Made by a program: the position numbers and the translations under genes
Shown: one piece after another, positions 11,960-23,994 of the stretch
Numbering within the stretch: position 1 is the stretch's first letter
Layout: every line of letters begins with the position of its first letter
Notes under the pieces: generated by a model
Told to the model about the DNA's origin: nothing
The model's input: only the letters and a program-made list of their open reading frames with translations
Databases searched by the model: none
From: Paragonimus skrjabini miyazakii
Taxonomy: Eukaryota > Platyhelminthes > Trematoda > Plagiorchiida > Troglotrematidae
DNA: 64,000 bases
Reading direction: 5' to 3'
Assembly (NCBI GenBank): GCA_014338405.1
Contig: JTDE01000428.1
Location: forward strand, 2,342-66,341

Positions 11960-12174
11960 GTGAAGATGGACCAAGTCAAATGGCCCTAGAGGATTTGGCT
12001 ATGTTCCGGTCAATAAGTGGTTCAACCGTGTTTTATCCATCTGATGCCGTTGCGACCGAGCGTGCCGTGGAGTTGGCGGCCAACACCCAAGGTATTTGCT
12101 TCATCCGTACCGGAAGACCCAATCATCCGGTCATCTACCAATCCACGGAGTTGTTTGCAATCGGGCGTGGAAAA
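11960..12174 (+). CDS. TKT: Transketolase, third exon in window
   Basis: Two bases complete the glycine split with the previous exon, followed by 71 codons. The exon starts EDGPSQMALEDLAMFRS. Here Gln230 occupies the position of human Gln428, where yeast, plant and bacterial enzymes have histidine, so this is an animal-type transketolase. FYPSDAVATERAVELAANT and CFIRTGRP follow; Arg276 corresponds to human Arg474, which binds the substrate phosphate. The acceptor is cacttgcag at 11959 and the donor aaa/gtacgt at 12175, phase 0. The exon completes most of the pyrimidine-binding domain and enters the C-terminal domain. Confidence 0.97.
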
Positions 12175-13310
12175 GTACGTCATGTAACCATCCTTAACTG
12201 CTTTCGACGTTCATTCTACAATCGTCCGATCAGTTTCGGTTCTTGTCTATTTGACAGCTTCTCGTTTGCTTGTAAACCGGCGCGTTAACTAGCGCATGAG
12301 GTGAAAATTAACTATTGTTTAGAGTATCCGATGACATCAACAATAAAGGGTTTAAGAGAGCTTTTTCATCTTGAAACTCTAGCAAGTTATCTTACTCACG
12401 CACTGAAAAGTCGTAGATTTCGATGGTTAGGTTATGTATTGGGGATATCTTCCCATTGTTTGCCGTGCCGTGCACCATTCGTACAGTTCATCAACTTATT
12501 GGCCTAATATGCGAAACAGCCAACTGCTGACGTAATGAGGGACAACGAATGCAGCTACCAACTACAGATTATAATCGCCTCCTGGATGAGATAAGGGTGA
12601 TGCCGGTCGCTTGTCTGTTACTGGTTTTTCTGTTGAAACATCCATTGAATGTACACGATTAGTAAAACTAGGCAACCAGAGCCGTCGGGGTGCTGTATCA
12701 TGGATGTTACCTTACGCCCATCGTAATCAGCCGTCTTTTTGTGATAACCTGCTTCTTACAGTGTGTAAGTACTTTGGCTGTTCGAGCGCAGACTTTTAAG
12801 TTCTTGTTTTAGGTCACCTGTTATATTCATTCATTCAAAACGGCCGTGAGCTTGACTGGAAGGTACTGTGGACTCAGGCCGCCACTCACCTCAACATTGA
12901 CGAGACAACCTAAGGGAGTAAGATTTGGTATAAAAAAGTATGGGAATTGAAAAAAGAGAGTGAGGTAAAACAACCAGAAGTAGTATGAATGTAGGTACGT
13001 CATTGACTGCAGCACATCGCCATCTCGGATAGCGGTGCCGGCCAGCGGTTTGCCAATCCACCGTGACCCCAACCAGATACCTGCTCACTTTAATCAGTGG
13101 AGCAGTCATGGTCCTGGTATTTAGTGATCACGTCGCTGCTTGACGATCGCACGGTTCCACCCAGCTGTTGATGGCCTTAGTGTATGGTTCTCAGTGCGAT
13201 GAACTCTACGATGACATGCGGAGTGCGCGGTCTAACCGTCTCGCAGACTGTGCAACCCGATTGGTTGACCAGTTAACCGCGTGTTCCGAACGTTCTGAAT
13301 TATTCACTAG
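12175..13310 (+). other. Transketolase intron (third visible), 5' part
   Basis: This is the start of a 3164-base intron (12175-15338). No element or exon was recognised in this part. Confidence 0.55.
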
Positions 13311-13710
13311 TTAACGGCCGCATTGCTCACGTGACCATCCCTTTTGATGTGGACTAGTTGGCGAAGGTAACGATGGCAAATCCGTTGATATGCTCGTTGT
13401 AAATAGGCCACGTTTCCGAATCATGCAGCAAAACAGGATGCATATAAGCATTGCGTATTCTTCCTTTAAGCGACAACCGGACGTCTTTACGCGGCAAATG
13501 ATACAGATTAGTAGCGACAATACGTGCCTTTGCTGTCACCGCTGATATCTCGTCAGCAGTGTTCCCAGGCGACGTAATGGTACTCCGCAGGTATTTAGGA
13601 CTGTCTACACTCTCGAGCGGATTGTCTGAAGTATAGAATGTAGGAGTGGGAGTGCTCCAGTTTTCAAGCAGCTTTTTTTGCTTCGAAGAGGCGAAGCGCA
13701 TTCCGTACAC
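13311..13710 (-). mobile_element. Non-LTR retrotransposon RT fragment in transketolase intron
   Basis: A 118-codon antisense frame (13710 to 13354) gives the post-catalytic region of a non-LTR reverse transcriptase: YGMRFASSKQKKLLENW, NPLESVDSPKYLRSTITS, DEISAVTAKARIVATNL, then RLSLKGRIRNAYMHPVLL and DSETWPI. These are the conserved thumb-region blocks of trematode and arthropod non-LTR elements (SKCKxLLQDW, YLGSxIS, DEIxxRIxKAR, KGRVYxAxVRxVLLYGxETWPL). The frame is open over this fragment, unlike the related copy at 1460-2270, which suggests a younger insertion. The catalytic FADD box is missing because the copy is truncated upstream. It lies antisense to transketolase. Confidence 0.85.
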
Positions 13711-15338
13711 ATATTTTGCTATGTGATTGTATGACGGTTAAGTGCCATCATTGATCGCTGATGTATTGTTGTCAATTGCGAGGATGATCAGCCTAGAATT
13801 AACCCGGTGAAATTGTTAGTTTTTCCCCCATATACCTTCACGCAAACCAGTAGGTCGTATATTGCCTTGGCATTGTCAAGCTGCTATCGGTTTGATAGAT
13901 TCAATCAATTCAGTCGGAGTTCTTTCTTGTAACTCTGCATCTGATGATGAAAAACGCCTTCTGCGTGCTGGAGCGTACATTGTACAAGTGGAAATTGCTA
14001 CGTAACCTGTGGGGTTGTGCTCTCTGTGGTTGTTTAAGTAGGTAATGTTATCAGTAAAAATTATTTATACGATATGGTCTTAAGTTACTGGATTACAATT
14101 ATCTATACGTTAGTTTGCTTGACTTAATGACCGAAGGTTTGAAATCAGAGTGTCGAATTTGGCTAGCAGCTGGAAGCAAAAGCCATCAGCCTGAGCCACT
14201 AAATTCTTCAATATTCTCAGCCATTTCACACTGAACTTAGGAAGGTCTTGTCAATACCCAGTTCCCAAAACAAAATTTTGTGTCGTTATCCCACCCAGCC
14301 TTCCGTGATACCTTCACTTACAGGTGTAAACATCAGCAGCAAACTGTATCCAAACCATGTGGAAAACTTGCATTGTTGACTTTACTTAGCCGTTGACCAG
14401 ATTCGGTCCTCATAGAGTGTCCATTGAAGCAGAAAACTCTCGTTAATGATCGTTTTCACTCAAGTTGAACGGGACACAATATGCCAATACTGGATTTCTC
14501 TCCTGTTCTTTTCTGAATACCGCGTTCGTGAACCAGTTTAGCTCGAGACAGCTCAGTAGTAAGTACACCAAATGTCCATAGTCAGTTGCAAGTTCAAAAA
14601 CTTGTCACTTCGAGTGCTTTTCTTAGGTTTGGTCAACCTGACAATGTCCAACTTGCATTCGACTTGGTTTGTTCGTTGACAGCAAACGCCCTAACGTATG
14701 AAAGCTGAAGGATTACTGTATGAATTGTGTAGTTCATAAGAACGAATGAAGGGTAAACTCACTTGAAATGGTAGCCATGATTCTGAGAAAAAACGTGAAA
14801 ACAACCTCAAACTTGATGCATTTTAATAAAATAGATCAGGTTGAATCAAACACAGATTGTCAGTGCAGTTTTCCCGAAACTTTCTTCTCTAGTCAAATAT
14901 ATGAATTCAAATTTCGACACAACTTATGTAACAAGTATGCAGTAGATTTGCACATAGTGTGATTTGCTTAATTTGATGGACACGCGCCTACTCAAATGTA
15001 ACCTAAAATAACACTCCTTTCTGCCTTCCCTCAAGGTCATTAAAATGCCTGCCACATTCCACGGTTGTCTAGGCGTGTGGCTGTTGATCTTTCAACCGGC
15101 GAAAACCTTTTGGTGTAACGTCGTAGGTTGTATGTGTATTGGTTAGGTTCTCTCGGCTTGCATTGAAGCCAAACTATGATATAAGGTAGTCAACATTCGG
15201 ACCTTAAACTTCTTGTCCGACAGTCAGCATCGGTACAGCACCCCAGTTTCATGCGTTCTCATTCTGCGGCCAGCTCGGTTTTCATAAATCACTTCGCTAC
15301 TTTCAAGGCCCATGCGCGTTTTTGTTTCCATTTCAAAG
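13711..15338 (+). other. Transketolase intron (third visible), 3' part
   Basis: No further element or exon recognised. The intron ends with a pyrimidine-rich tract and the acceptor tttcaaag at 15331-15338. Confidence 0.5.
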
Positions 15339-15561
15339 GTTGTTCGGAGTTCCGGCACAGACACAGACCAGTTGACAATTGTTGCAGCTGGGGTGACGCT
15401 TTTCGAAGCACTGAAAGCTGCGGAACTACTGGCGGCAGAAAACATTCAAGTCCGAGTGATCGATCCCTTCACCATCAAGCCTATGGATGGGGTTCTATTG
15501 AAACAGGCGGTCCAGGAGACATGTGGCCATTTGGTCACTGTTGAGGATCACTTCCCGGAAG
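15339..15561 (+). CDS. TKT: Transketolase, fourth exon in window
   Basis: The exon carries 74 codons plus one base of a split glycine. It encodes the first half of the C-terminal domain: LTIVAAGVTLFEALKAAELL, VRVIDPFTIKPMDG and HLVTVEDHFPEG. The DPFTIKP and TVEDH blocks are the hallmarks of this domain in transketolases and related 2-oxoacid dehydrogenase E1 subunits. The domain is needed for dimer structure rather than for chemistry. The acceptor is tttcaaag at 15338 and the donor g/gtgagt at 15562, phase 1. After splicing K/VVR joins the third exon with the same VVR start seen in human. No lesion is visible. Confidence 0.97.
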
Positions 15562-16307
15562 GTGAGTTCATATGCACCTATTTTCATGTGTGATATGGCT
15601 GCCTCTTGGCAACATGCATTGCAGTTCCTGAAAAAAGGGTCAAATCATTGCATCGTAACAACGGAGATATATACAGATTCAGCCATATGCCAACTGTGTT
15701 GTTCGTGCAGCATACTGACGTTGTGTTCAGGAAGTTTGCCACAAAATTAGAAAGCCAGGTGTTTACCATGCAGGCTCAATAGGGCTTCACGCTACTGACA
15801 GGTCTAATTGAGGGCAACTCTAGAGTCCAATATATCAGTGCGAACGTTTTTCCTTCAGGTTGAATGACGCTCAGGCTACCCGACCAAAAGCTCTAAGAAA
15901 AATATCTATCTAAAGTTGTCTTGGAGAAAACGAGGAATTTGTGTGTGATGCATATGCTCTTACGGTTGCCAGATAGTGTCCTGCGAAGGGGCATTTTTTC
16001 AGGTATTGAGGTCATTTCGATGGTCTTTTATATATATTTGTGCACTCCACTTGCTCGTCTGTCGTGCGGACTGATCACTTCGTCACTCGTTTGATAACCT
16101 ACTTTCGTTCGCGCTGACTTGTAAGAAAAATTTTCCGGTTTGCTCCGCGTATGTAGAGCTTTACTTTTGTTCTTTGTGTATATTTCCTACATTTCTCGCG
16201 TGAGACACTAAAACCCAGTGAGAGTGATTATTTTGTCTGGTCGACGACACTTTTTGATGGATCCTAAGGTTAGGTGTACTCTCGCTTGAATGAATCAGTC
16301 GCAGTTG
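15562..16307 (+). other. Transketolase intron (fourth visible), 5' part
   Basis: The intron 15562-17387 is 1826 bases long. No + strand exon is seen. A candidate exon on the minus strand lies at 16308-16448. Confidence 0.5.
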
Positions 16308-16448
16308 TCATAACAAGACTAGAATTATCCACCTTTGTTTTTGCGTATTGCTTGTTTGTCTGCTTTGACGTTTGTTTCGTGTAACTTTCTGTGAGGTAAT
16401 CAGTGATTCAATCTGCTCAACAGCTTCTAAGCAGTTCCTGCAGACATC
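16308..16448 (-). CDS. Candidate terminal exon of unknown antisense gene
   Basis: On the minus strand a good acceptor (a pyrimidine-rich stretch ending ctattttacag, 16460-16449) is followed by 46 codons and a TGA stop. The peptide starts DVCRNCLEAVEQIESL and continues into a basic, polar tail (RNKRQSRQTSNTQKQR). The CxxC spacing and helical pattern could suit part of a metal-binding module, but this is too short to name. Its phase (0) matches the donor phase of the coiled-coil exon at 20223-20349 on the same strand. If both belong to one transcript, that gene overlaps the last transketolase exon in antisense. Chance occurrence cannot be excluded. Confidence 0.3.
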   Translation of the reverse strand, partial: DVCRNCLEAVEQIESLITSQKVTRNKRQSRQTSNTQKQRWIILVLL

Positions 16449-17387
16449 CTGTAAAATAGCAACCTCGAGAGGAATGGTGTATATTGGACTAATCAGTACA
16501 ACCACCTACTTCTAATATGCACTCCGACTTGGACTAAAAATGAAAGTAGGATTGATGCAGATGTGTCTGATGTCTTCATGTCTACCTTTCCTAGTTTCAT
16601 GTGTGACGCCAGTGCTTATTTCTAGAACCCCGGGTACGCTATCGGTTCGTCGTCGACTGTGCGGCGTGATGGTTGGACCAAACTCCCTGCCAGTTGAGCA
16701 TTTGGCCTACAGTACATCATGCATACAGACCATCAGCGTTTAGAGAAAGAAGCGAATCAATGACGGAATGATAATCATCAATCTAGCAACTCCGTTAAGT
16801 GCACTAAGTGGTTGTTTCTCATTGACTTGTGGACCTCGTGATCACTTACACATTGGCCGGAAGTGGGATCCGATTTGATAGTGTATTGCAGTCAGTGGTG
16901 TGTCTGCATCCGGATAATTATCGGCATCCCTGATTATTCTTCTTTTACCCCGTTTTTTTAAAATGTCTGAATCCTTCACATCAGTCAGCCAAACCGCAGA
17001 ACCGTTCAGCTTGGTTCAAGAGCAAACGTGTTTGCTTATGCTCTTCTTGATCAGAATTGCAATAAGAATGGCTATGATAAAAATTCCTTCTTATGATTTC
17101 CTGTTGTGCAATTAATGTATCCATGTGTAACCAAAAAATCGAAACTCTGTGGCATTGACCCCGGTTGAATTGTTTAACCGACTACGCTGTGCTTTTCACT
17201 TCGAAACACATTACTATTCAATGCCACTCATTCTTCTCGATGCCAAGTTGGAATCTGCTTTACCACGTCGATCGGCGATGATTGCTATTTTCTTGTCTAA
17301 ATAGTGCATCCTTCATATCGTTTATCTGAAATCGTTTTTCATGATTTGCACCATGGGTGTGCTCATTTCGACATTTTTCTTCTACAG
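16449..17387 (+). other. Transketolase intron (fourth visible), 3' part
   Basis: No exon or element recognised. The intron ends with acatttttcttctacag at 17371-17387. Confidence 0.5.
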
Positions 17388-17572
17388 GCGGTATCGGTGA
17401 TGCTGTGGAGCAAGCTTTGTCACAAGCCGGTATCGCCCACACAGTTCATCGGATGGCCATACGCGAGGTGCCACGTTCCGGAACATCAGCCGAATTGTTA
17501 CACAAATACGGTATTGATGCGAACGCTATTTTCCTAAGCGTTAAACGTGTCCTCACTACAATCAAGTCTTAA
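17388..17572 (+). CDS. TKT: Transketolase, last exon with stop
   Basis: Two bases complete the split glycine, then 60 codons and TAA at 17570-17572. The peptide GGIGDAVEQALSQAG, VPRSGTSAELLHKYGID and the closing helix matching the human C terminus end the protein at the expected place. Joined with the four preceding exons it gives 430 residues, against about 416 for the corresponding part of the 623-residue human enzyme; most of the difference lies in the interdomain linker. The acceptor is tcttctacag at 17387. All splice phases agree (0, 1, 0, 1), so this is an intact gene rather than a pseudogene over the visible part. Confidence 0.97.
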
Positions 17573-20222
17573 TCTCACAGCATTCCTTCTCTCGCTGTTT
17601 ACTGATGATTCTTATTTGGTAGTGCAAAAATCATGGTTTATCGGATTTTCGTTTTTTTTATTTTGACCATACTTGACGAAATGTAGACTGTCATTAGAAT
17701 AGGGGAGGAGGATTGAGATAATTTCATTTTTATCTGATTGCATACGTGGGTCATTTAAGAAGAATTAAATGCATTTTGACATGTTGGCCTCAAGGATGTG
17801 GAAGTCAGTATCATGTAGATGACATCACATTTACGTGGTATCCGGTTGGAGAACGTACTTTTCCCGGTCACATGGTCTGTCGTTTATCCGTTCGTTTCTC
17901 TCGGTAGTTCAAACTCATATTCTTCGTCGTCGAATTCCTGTTCAGGTTTTAAATGATAAAAATCACATGAACGCCTGAGTTTGTAATTAGGTTTCTACTT
18001 TGTAGTGGCATGCTATTTTTTTTAGAATACTTCTCAAGTAGAAACACAACGTTTCTATTAGTCTCACTTGTGGGCATCCAATTAGTTGGACAAACTCAAC
18101 CGTCCTTTGACCGGTTTACTGTAGTAACGAGGCTAGGATGTTGCAGTGATGTGAGTCTCGACTCGACATTTCACAACAGCTTTCGGAACACGTACGTTGT
18201 CTGTTTAAATGTGGTTTTGGCCATCTTTATCTGATTAATCCAAGCAAGTACTTCACGGCTCAACGCCACCGAGTGATAGATCCGGTGGAGGTCAGCTATG
18301 AAACAATGACTTATAGAAAATCACTGGCTGTAAAAGTCAGTACTACCTAGGCGAGACTTGTGGTTAGCGGCCAGGTTTCCTATAGGAAGTCACACAATCT
18401 TTGGTAGTACTTTAGCATGGTACCTGATTTCGTCTGTCCGGTCAGGATCACTGGGACTCTTCGGATCCTCCTCAGTAATCGGTGATCATGGCTAACCCTG
18501 TCTTTCGCAGCAGGCGGTTTCTAGAAAGCCTCTGGCGAATAATAAAGTTTCCCTTCAGCATAGCGACCAGGGCGTATCCAGCTTTCTCAACTCATGAATA
18601 TATCATCTCATTTTCTGTCACTCCCGTGTTGGGCAAAATGTGGGTTCATAGGCGGGGCTTGACTTTTGTTTCTTGTTTTACTTGAATCTAACTCCTAACA
18701 GGGTTATCTGACTAAAGTGCATTGCATACTTAAAGATTCACTCGTCTGACCTGTCCTCTCTTCATTCCTATGCCCTCATGACCTTTCGTCTGTCGTGTGA
18801 TTTGTCTGTCTAACTCACCGGACGGTGCTAAGTTATGTGATCTATTGGTTTGAACCTAGTTCGTTCTTTCTGACCTTGATCTTAGACCGACTGCAGTCTG
18901 TTCCCTGTCGCGCCCATCATTCGTTTGTTGGGCGTGCGGCCACTCGTAACAGTTGGCTCGCGGGTCAGAACCCGTTGTAGATAGTCAACTCCAAAATAGA
19001 CACCGTACTGTCATATGGTTTCAATCCTCGATAGTGTACTTACATGCACAAGTCAGTCGCGGGGTGTTACTATTCTGAAAATGAGCATCATGAACTATTT
19101 TTGTCATTGTGTTTTTCATATACAGCCGTTAGAAGGCACCCCTCACCGAATCCAGCTTATGTCTATGCTTTTACCGTTAGTCTTTTATAGTTTTCATGCT
19201 TCAGGCATCTAATAGAAACAGGGTAGGAGCCGTCATCATTATAACTGCGTAAATCTATTAAAGTGGCAGTTTATATTTTGTCGCGTAGCTCAGTCACCGC
19301 TGACTCTTTTAGTCAACCGACCAACCATATTATCAATACGAAATTGGGTAGCAACTGCTTGATTTTTGGTTCCCAGCAGTCCTGCGTATACCAGTGGGGT
19401 TCAGTTCTGGTAGGTCGTCGGCGGTGAACTAGTTCATATTCTGCCGACCTCGAGGAAATCAAACTACTTTCGTGTAACGAAGCTTTAGTGCTGTTTGTAT
19501 CAGACGAGTTCAGGTGAATCACTGTCAAATTGTTCATATGGATGCTAAGTATGGACAGTCTACACTGTGTAGATCCACTGGCTCTCGTCGCTCTCAACAT
19601 CTATCTGTCTTTTGTACCAGACGTTTTTATTTGGGGATTACTTCCTGTAAAACGCTAGTAATTAACACACCCCTTTGTTCACCTTCAGTTTTTTTGGCGC
19701 ACGACAACGTATTCACCTACGTTCCGCTCGTCTATCAGACCGGTTTGCTGTTCGAATTGAGCATCAATCAACTACCGTCAGCATGCGTATTGAAAGTAGC
19801 CTGCACACTAATGACTCATTTCCGATTTGGTTTAGTTCTTAACGTTCTCAACTTAAGTTGGTGACTGAAACTTTGGATAGTGCTATCGCCTTCGCGTTAT
19901 GACGGCATACTTGGTAGGAGATTTTTAAGGAGTGGTTAGCTCTGGGTACATAATGGTAGGATGTCAGTGTGGACAATTTGGAGCAACGTCCGCTTAGTGT
20001 TGTCTGTATAGCCGTTGCTTGTCATCTTTGTCCACAGGTTCGGACAGACTGACATTTTGTGTCTAGCTAATCTAGTCCTTAATGTGCCTGAAGGTGGTTG
20101 GTACTGCAGTACACAATAGTGGCGGCCGTACTACAAGAACTGGATGTCATCAAGACCGCTGTGCTTTTGGATAACTCAAAACCATGAAAAGCCTTGACAT
20201 TAAATAAAGCACACTGCCTTAC
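17573..20222. other. Downstream of transketolase, no recognised gene
   Basis: The first 200 bases are likely transketolase 3' UTR. The remainder holds only open frames without family resemblance (for example a minus-strand frame at 19313-19600 and a plus-strand frame at 19514-19864). If the minus-strand exons at 16308 and 20223 belong together, this stretch is their intron. Confidence 0.4.
17764..17769 (+). promoter_or_regulatory. Possible transketolase polyadenylation signal
   Basis: ATTAAA lies 192 bases after the stop codon, the nearest good match to the AATAAA consensus that I see downstream. Cleavage there is inference; transcript ends would decide. Confidence 0.3.
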
Positions 20223-20349
20223 CTGCCAATTTGCTACGAATTTGGATTTGTTGGAGCCCATGGCATGCATACGTCCATTTTCCAGTTGTTGTTGCAAATC
20301 TGACAGTTGCTGCTGTACAGTGGCGACCTCGTTCGCCAGTGAGTCCCGC
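20223..20349 (-). CDS. Coiled-coil exon of unidentified gene
   Basis: The 127-base minus-strand segment has a clear acceptor (ttaaccatacag ending at 20350) and a consensus donor (CAG/GTAAGG, GT at 20222-20221). One frame is open throughout: a single base completes a codon, then 42 codons reading RDSLANEVATVQQQL, SDLQQQLENG and KSKFVANWQ. Leucine, valine and alanine recur with heptad-like spacing and the helix is rich in glutamine, the pattern of a coiled coil. The length is not a multiple of three, so it links frames with neighbours (entry phase 2, exit phase 0). I do not recognise the protein; it could be any long coiled-coil scaffold or trafficking protein. Both splice sites plus coding character make a real exon likely. 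Confidence 0.65.
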
Positions 20350-23300
20350 CTGTATGGTTAAAAAATAATGAACAGGAACAAATTCAACCACTGCTGCACG
20401 CGTTCGACGTCTATCAGGTCAGCTATAATCATAGTGTGTACTTGATAGCTTGGTTGTATTTTTAGTGGGAAACATATAGGGACAAAATTGATGATTGCGG
20501 GAACTGTGTTCATGTGGCTGATGTCTGTTCTCCTCTGAAATGAACTGATAAATTTACTATCCGATTACTTCGATACAAATGTCTTCTACGTTGGTCCTCT
20601 TCCTGTTTTTAAGTTGGCTAAAATGTTCGTTTAGTCTGATACTGGTTATTACATGTTTCCGTTCGGTATCTTCGTGACATAAGGAACCTAATATAGTTGA
20701 GCTCACAACTGCAGTCTCTCTGCTCATCCATGAGGGTTTTGATGTGCCCTATTCGCGTTTCCATTTGTGTTGCCAGCCGTCAATCAAACTAACACTCCCA
20801 AATGGACTAGGTGATCTTTTGTTAAAAAGCTTTCGTAGGTTCTGATTTACAGACTAGCCTGGCACACGAAATGAGAACGGTTATCCTTAAATAGCAGGAT
20901 TTTATCATTCTTTGATCGACTGATACTCGAAGCTATGTCCACGACGATTGAAGTTTTCTGGACATTTATTTGGGTTCATCCACGTTGATAGTTCACGCTG
21001 TGTCAGTTCAACCCGCGCAACATGAGGGGCGTGGGATGTTACGCTGCACAAGACATTTTAAAATATCGATCCATGATCTCTAAGGGAATGAAGTGTTTCA
21101 ACCCTGTTTTTCGGAGTCTCCTGCTTTCTTCATATCTATGACTTGCTTTGCTTAGCTTCGTTCCTTCTTTTCGTTATTCACTTGTTGATAACTTCAGTCG
21201 AATAGTCATCATCTAACTGAGGATTCAACTACAAGTCACTCTGAGACAAACATTTTTGTCATAATTGGACACCATCGTTACTACAAGAACCGTGGGGACA
21301 ACAGACAATGATATCAGAGTTTTGATCAGCTTGTTCTCCTGCGGAGAACGTCTGGTGGCTTAGGCTGTTTCTAAAATGCCTCCTCTTGTGAGCAATTGGA
21401 AAGCATTTTTGAGCCATTACAATGGCTTCTAGATACGCACATCGTGTTTTGGTGATCGACTGCGTTTCTGGACTTGGTACATAACGTGAACATAGGTTCG
21501 CACACCTCGGGCTAGATCGATTTATTGGTTGTGGCGTTAATTGAGTCCGTCCGAAAGTGTTATCATTCCGTGACGATCGCGCATGCTTGGCGTGCGCAAA
21601 TATGCGTTCATATTGTGTCCTACGTAAAGCTTATTTTTCAAAACCACAGGCGAACATCGAAACATACTGCATAAAATGTGATTTCTAAGCATACTTGATA
21701 GAAAAGTCATCGTTGTCTTTTGCTAGATAACAACCGAAGGGAGTTCTGGTGTACTTACGTACGTTTGCCAACAGCAATGCTCCCTGAGGTCTCAGTGGAC
21801 ATAATCACTCAAAAGAACAGAACGACTTGTAGTTGAATCTTACGTCACATTGGAGGCACATCGAGCTTCAACATATTTAATATTTTGGTTTTCATGTGTC
21901 ATCGATCAGCTGGGTCTGACTTGATTAGGAACAGATATGCTTGGCGCGTCGTTGTCAACGCATTTAATACAATTGCTGTCTCAAATACGATAAGTTGTTT
22001 GGATTGGTGCATTATTGTTGTCACATTCTGATTCGGTTCAATTGAAAAGCCCATCAGGTTTCTAGACATCTGATTATTTGGCATAGTATTGCACATGGTG
22101 AACAGTTTACCAATTCTACGTCAAACAATCATGCTTAGACATACACATGCGTAATCTAACACTGCACGATAAGTGTACGTGAATAGGTGTTTGCGCATGG
22201 AATGTTGTAATCTTGCTTGCTAGGATCAAGAAAACCGGTAGTATCGGCCGTTTGTCATATTTCGAGGAGGCGGACTAATTTGTTGACAGACAGTTTAAAC
22301 TACTCAACGCCCAAAAAGATGTTCAAACACAAACCATCTCATATATTCGTTCATACTGGCCGCAATTATGCGCAAACTCACTTGACCATCATGGTAACCG
22401 AAACCGCGTCTGTAGACGTGGACAAAACCACACCCAACTAGCTCAGTCGACTGCGCGAGAAGTGATCGATAACATCCGCTCGTAGTCAACCTTATCGATT
22501 GTCTGGAAAACGGACGTGGGTGGGTCGATTTTACGACGATGTTCGCTGTACCTATACATATTCGGATTACGCGAGAAGGCGACAATCTGTCAGAGCACTC
22601 GTACACTGGCTGGTTGTCCTCCGTTCGTGAGGGCTAATTGTTTAAGTGCATCGCAAACTGCCTCTCAAAATTATAAGTAAACATTGTTTGACTTCGCTTG
22701 ATTGCGTGTGGGCTGGTTTCACGAACGGTGGCAGTCGCAAAGGTGTACAAAGCTACGACGATAACAAATACGATTTTGAGCAAGACAGAATCATGCACTG
22801 ACAATGGCTAAACTTGCCTCTCGGACAAACGAACTCGCCAGGATTTAAGGTTCATTTTCCACCAGTCATTCTTCTTGCAGTCAACACGACGCCTACGTTT
22901 GGATGCAGACTAGCTATTTCAACGAGTACTAGCTTTGCCCACAAAAGTCAGTCTGTTCACAGGTTTTATGGAACCTAAACTGCATTCCAAGATGGCACCC
23001 GGTTAAAGTGCGTAAGTGAAGGCTGTTACTGATACCGTTCACTTCTCTCAATCTGTTATCATGTTACTATTGCCACATTCTTACACTCGTTGCGTAATAC
23101 CGAACCATCTCTCTGTGTTTCTCAGCCAACGATTTGGCAATGGGGCTGAAATAATCCATCCTATGAGACACTCGGTATCCCACATCGACTTGAAAGCTGT
23201 GGCTGCAGGCTGTTTTTGTATGTTTTGAGATAATAGACGATAACCAGAATGAAAAACGAGTAATAATAATTTAGCTACGGTAACTTTGTGACATTCATTA

Positions 23301-23879
23301 CAGTATCAGCAAAGTAATCTAGCTCTAACCACGTTGCCCTTTAAGTTCGATTAACTCCGTCATTTTAAATTTACTGAGAGGTTATTGATTATAGGTGAGG
23401 GGACGGATGCTGTGACTTCTTTCGAGACGAAACTGAATGTTACTCACACGGGAATGTGATTGGGCATTTAGATATGGTGATTCGGTTGTGTTTAGTGTGT
23501 GGGCCGATCAGTACGGTTGACTGATGAGAACGTGAATCAGAGTTTAAATATCGGTCGTGTTAAGTATACATGGTGCTTATGAGCTCAAACACGGAAGAAA
23601 CCGGATTCTTTTTTCGATAGGAGAAACTGTATGAAGTAGAAGACTGCGTCAAGCCGTTGGTGTTGTTTAGTTTATATCAACTAAGCTCTCTTATACTTAT
23701 CGGAAACTACCGCTTGTGGTATAGGGTATCTGAAGTAAAAGTCCCAGTCACTGCTGCTTCCAAGAGGTTTATCGACGCATTCTGTTTAATATGTGAACAC
23801 TATTCAGTCGTTTCATTGTGAGGTTCTTATTGTCCTATGGCTTCATCTAGCATATTATGCACTTGTGACTACTTGACAA
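20350..23879. other. Stretch without recognised gene
   Basis: Probably an intron of the minus-strand gene carrying the coiled-coil exon, but no upstream exon could be identified. Short frames at 21899-22096 (-) and 22217-22606 show no motif I can name. Confidence 0.35.
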
Positions 23880-23994
23880 AATGGTATTCATGTAAATTGA
23901 ATATCACTTAAAATTAACCGCAGCTGTCATAGACATTTCAGTCAACCTGCTTCTAGAAGAAGCATTATAATCGAGTTTCCACCTTGTTAGCGCT
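23880..23994. repeat. Interspersed repeat next to a SINE, copy 1
   Basis: This segment resembles 27300-27425: both run from an AT-rich start through attgaa(t/c)atcac, gcagctgtc, agaagca(t/c)ta and gagtttc to gctcgt. In both places a SINE starts directly at gctcgt, but in opposite orientations. The type of repeat is unknown. Confidence 0.5.

Noticed and set aside
18690..18970. GC-richer block considered as a possible LTR
   Set aside because: No second copy, no primer-binding site and no adjacent LTR-element coding region were found in the window.
22217..22606. Overlapping plus and minus frames near 22.4 kb considered as integrase or gag remnants
   Set aside because: I could not find a conserved integrase, protease or zinc-knuckle motif.
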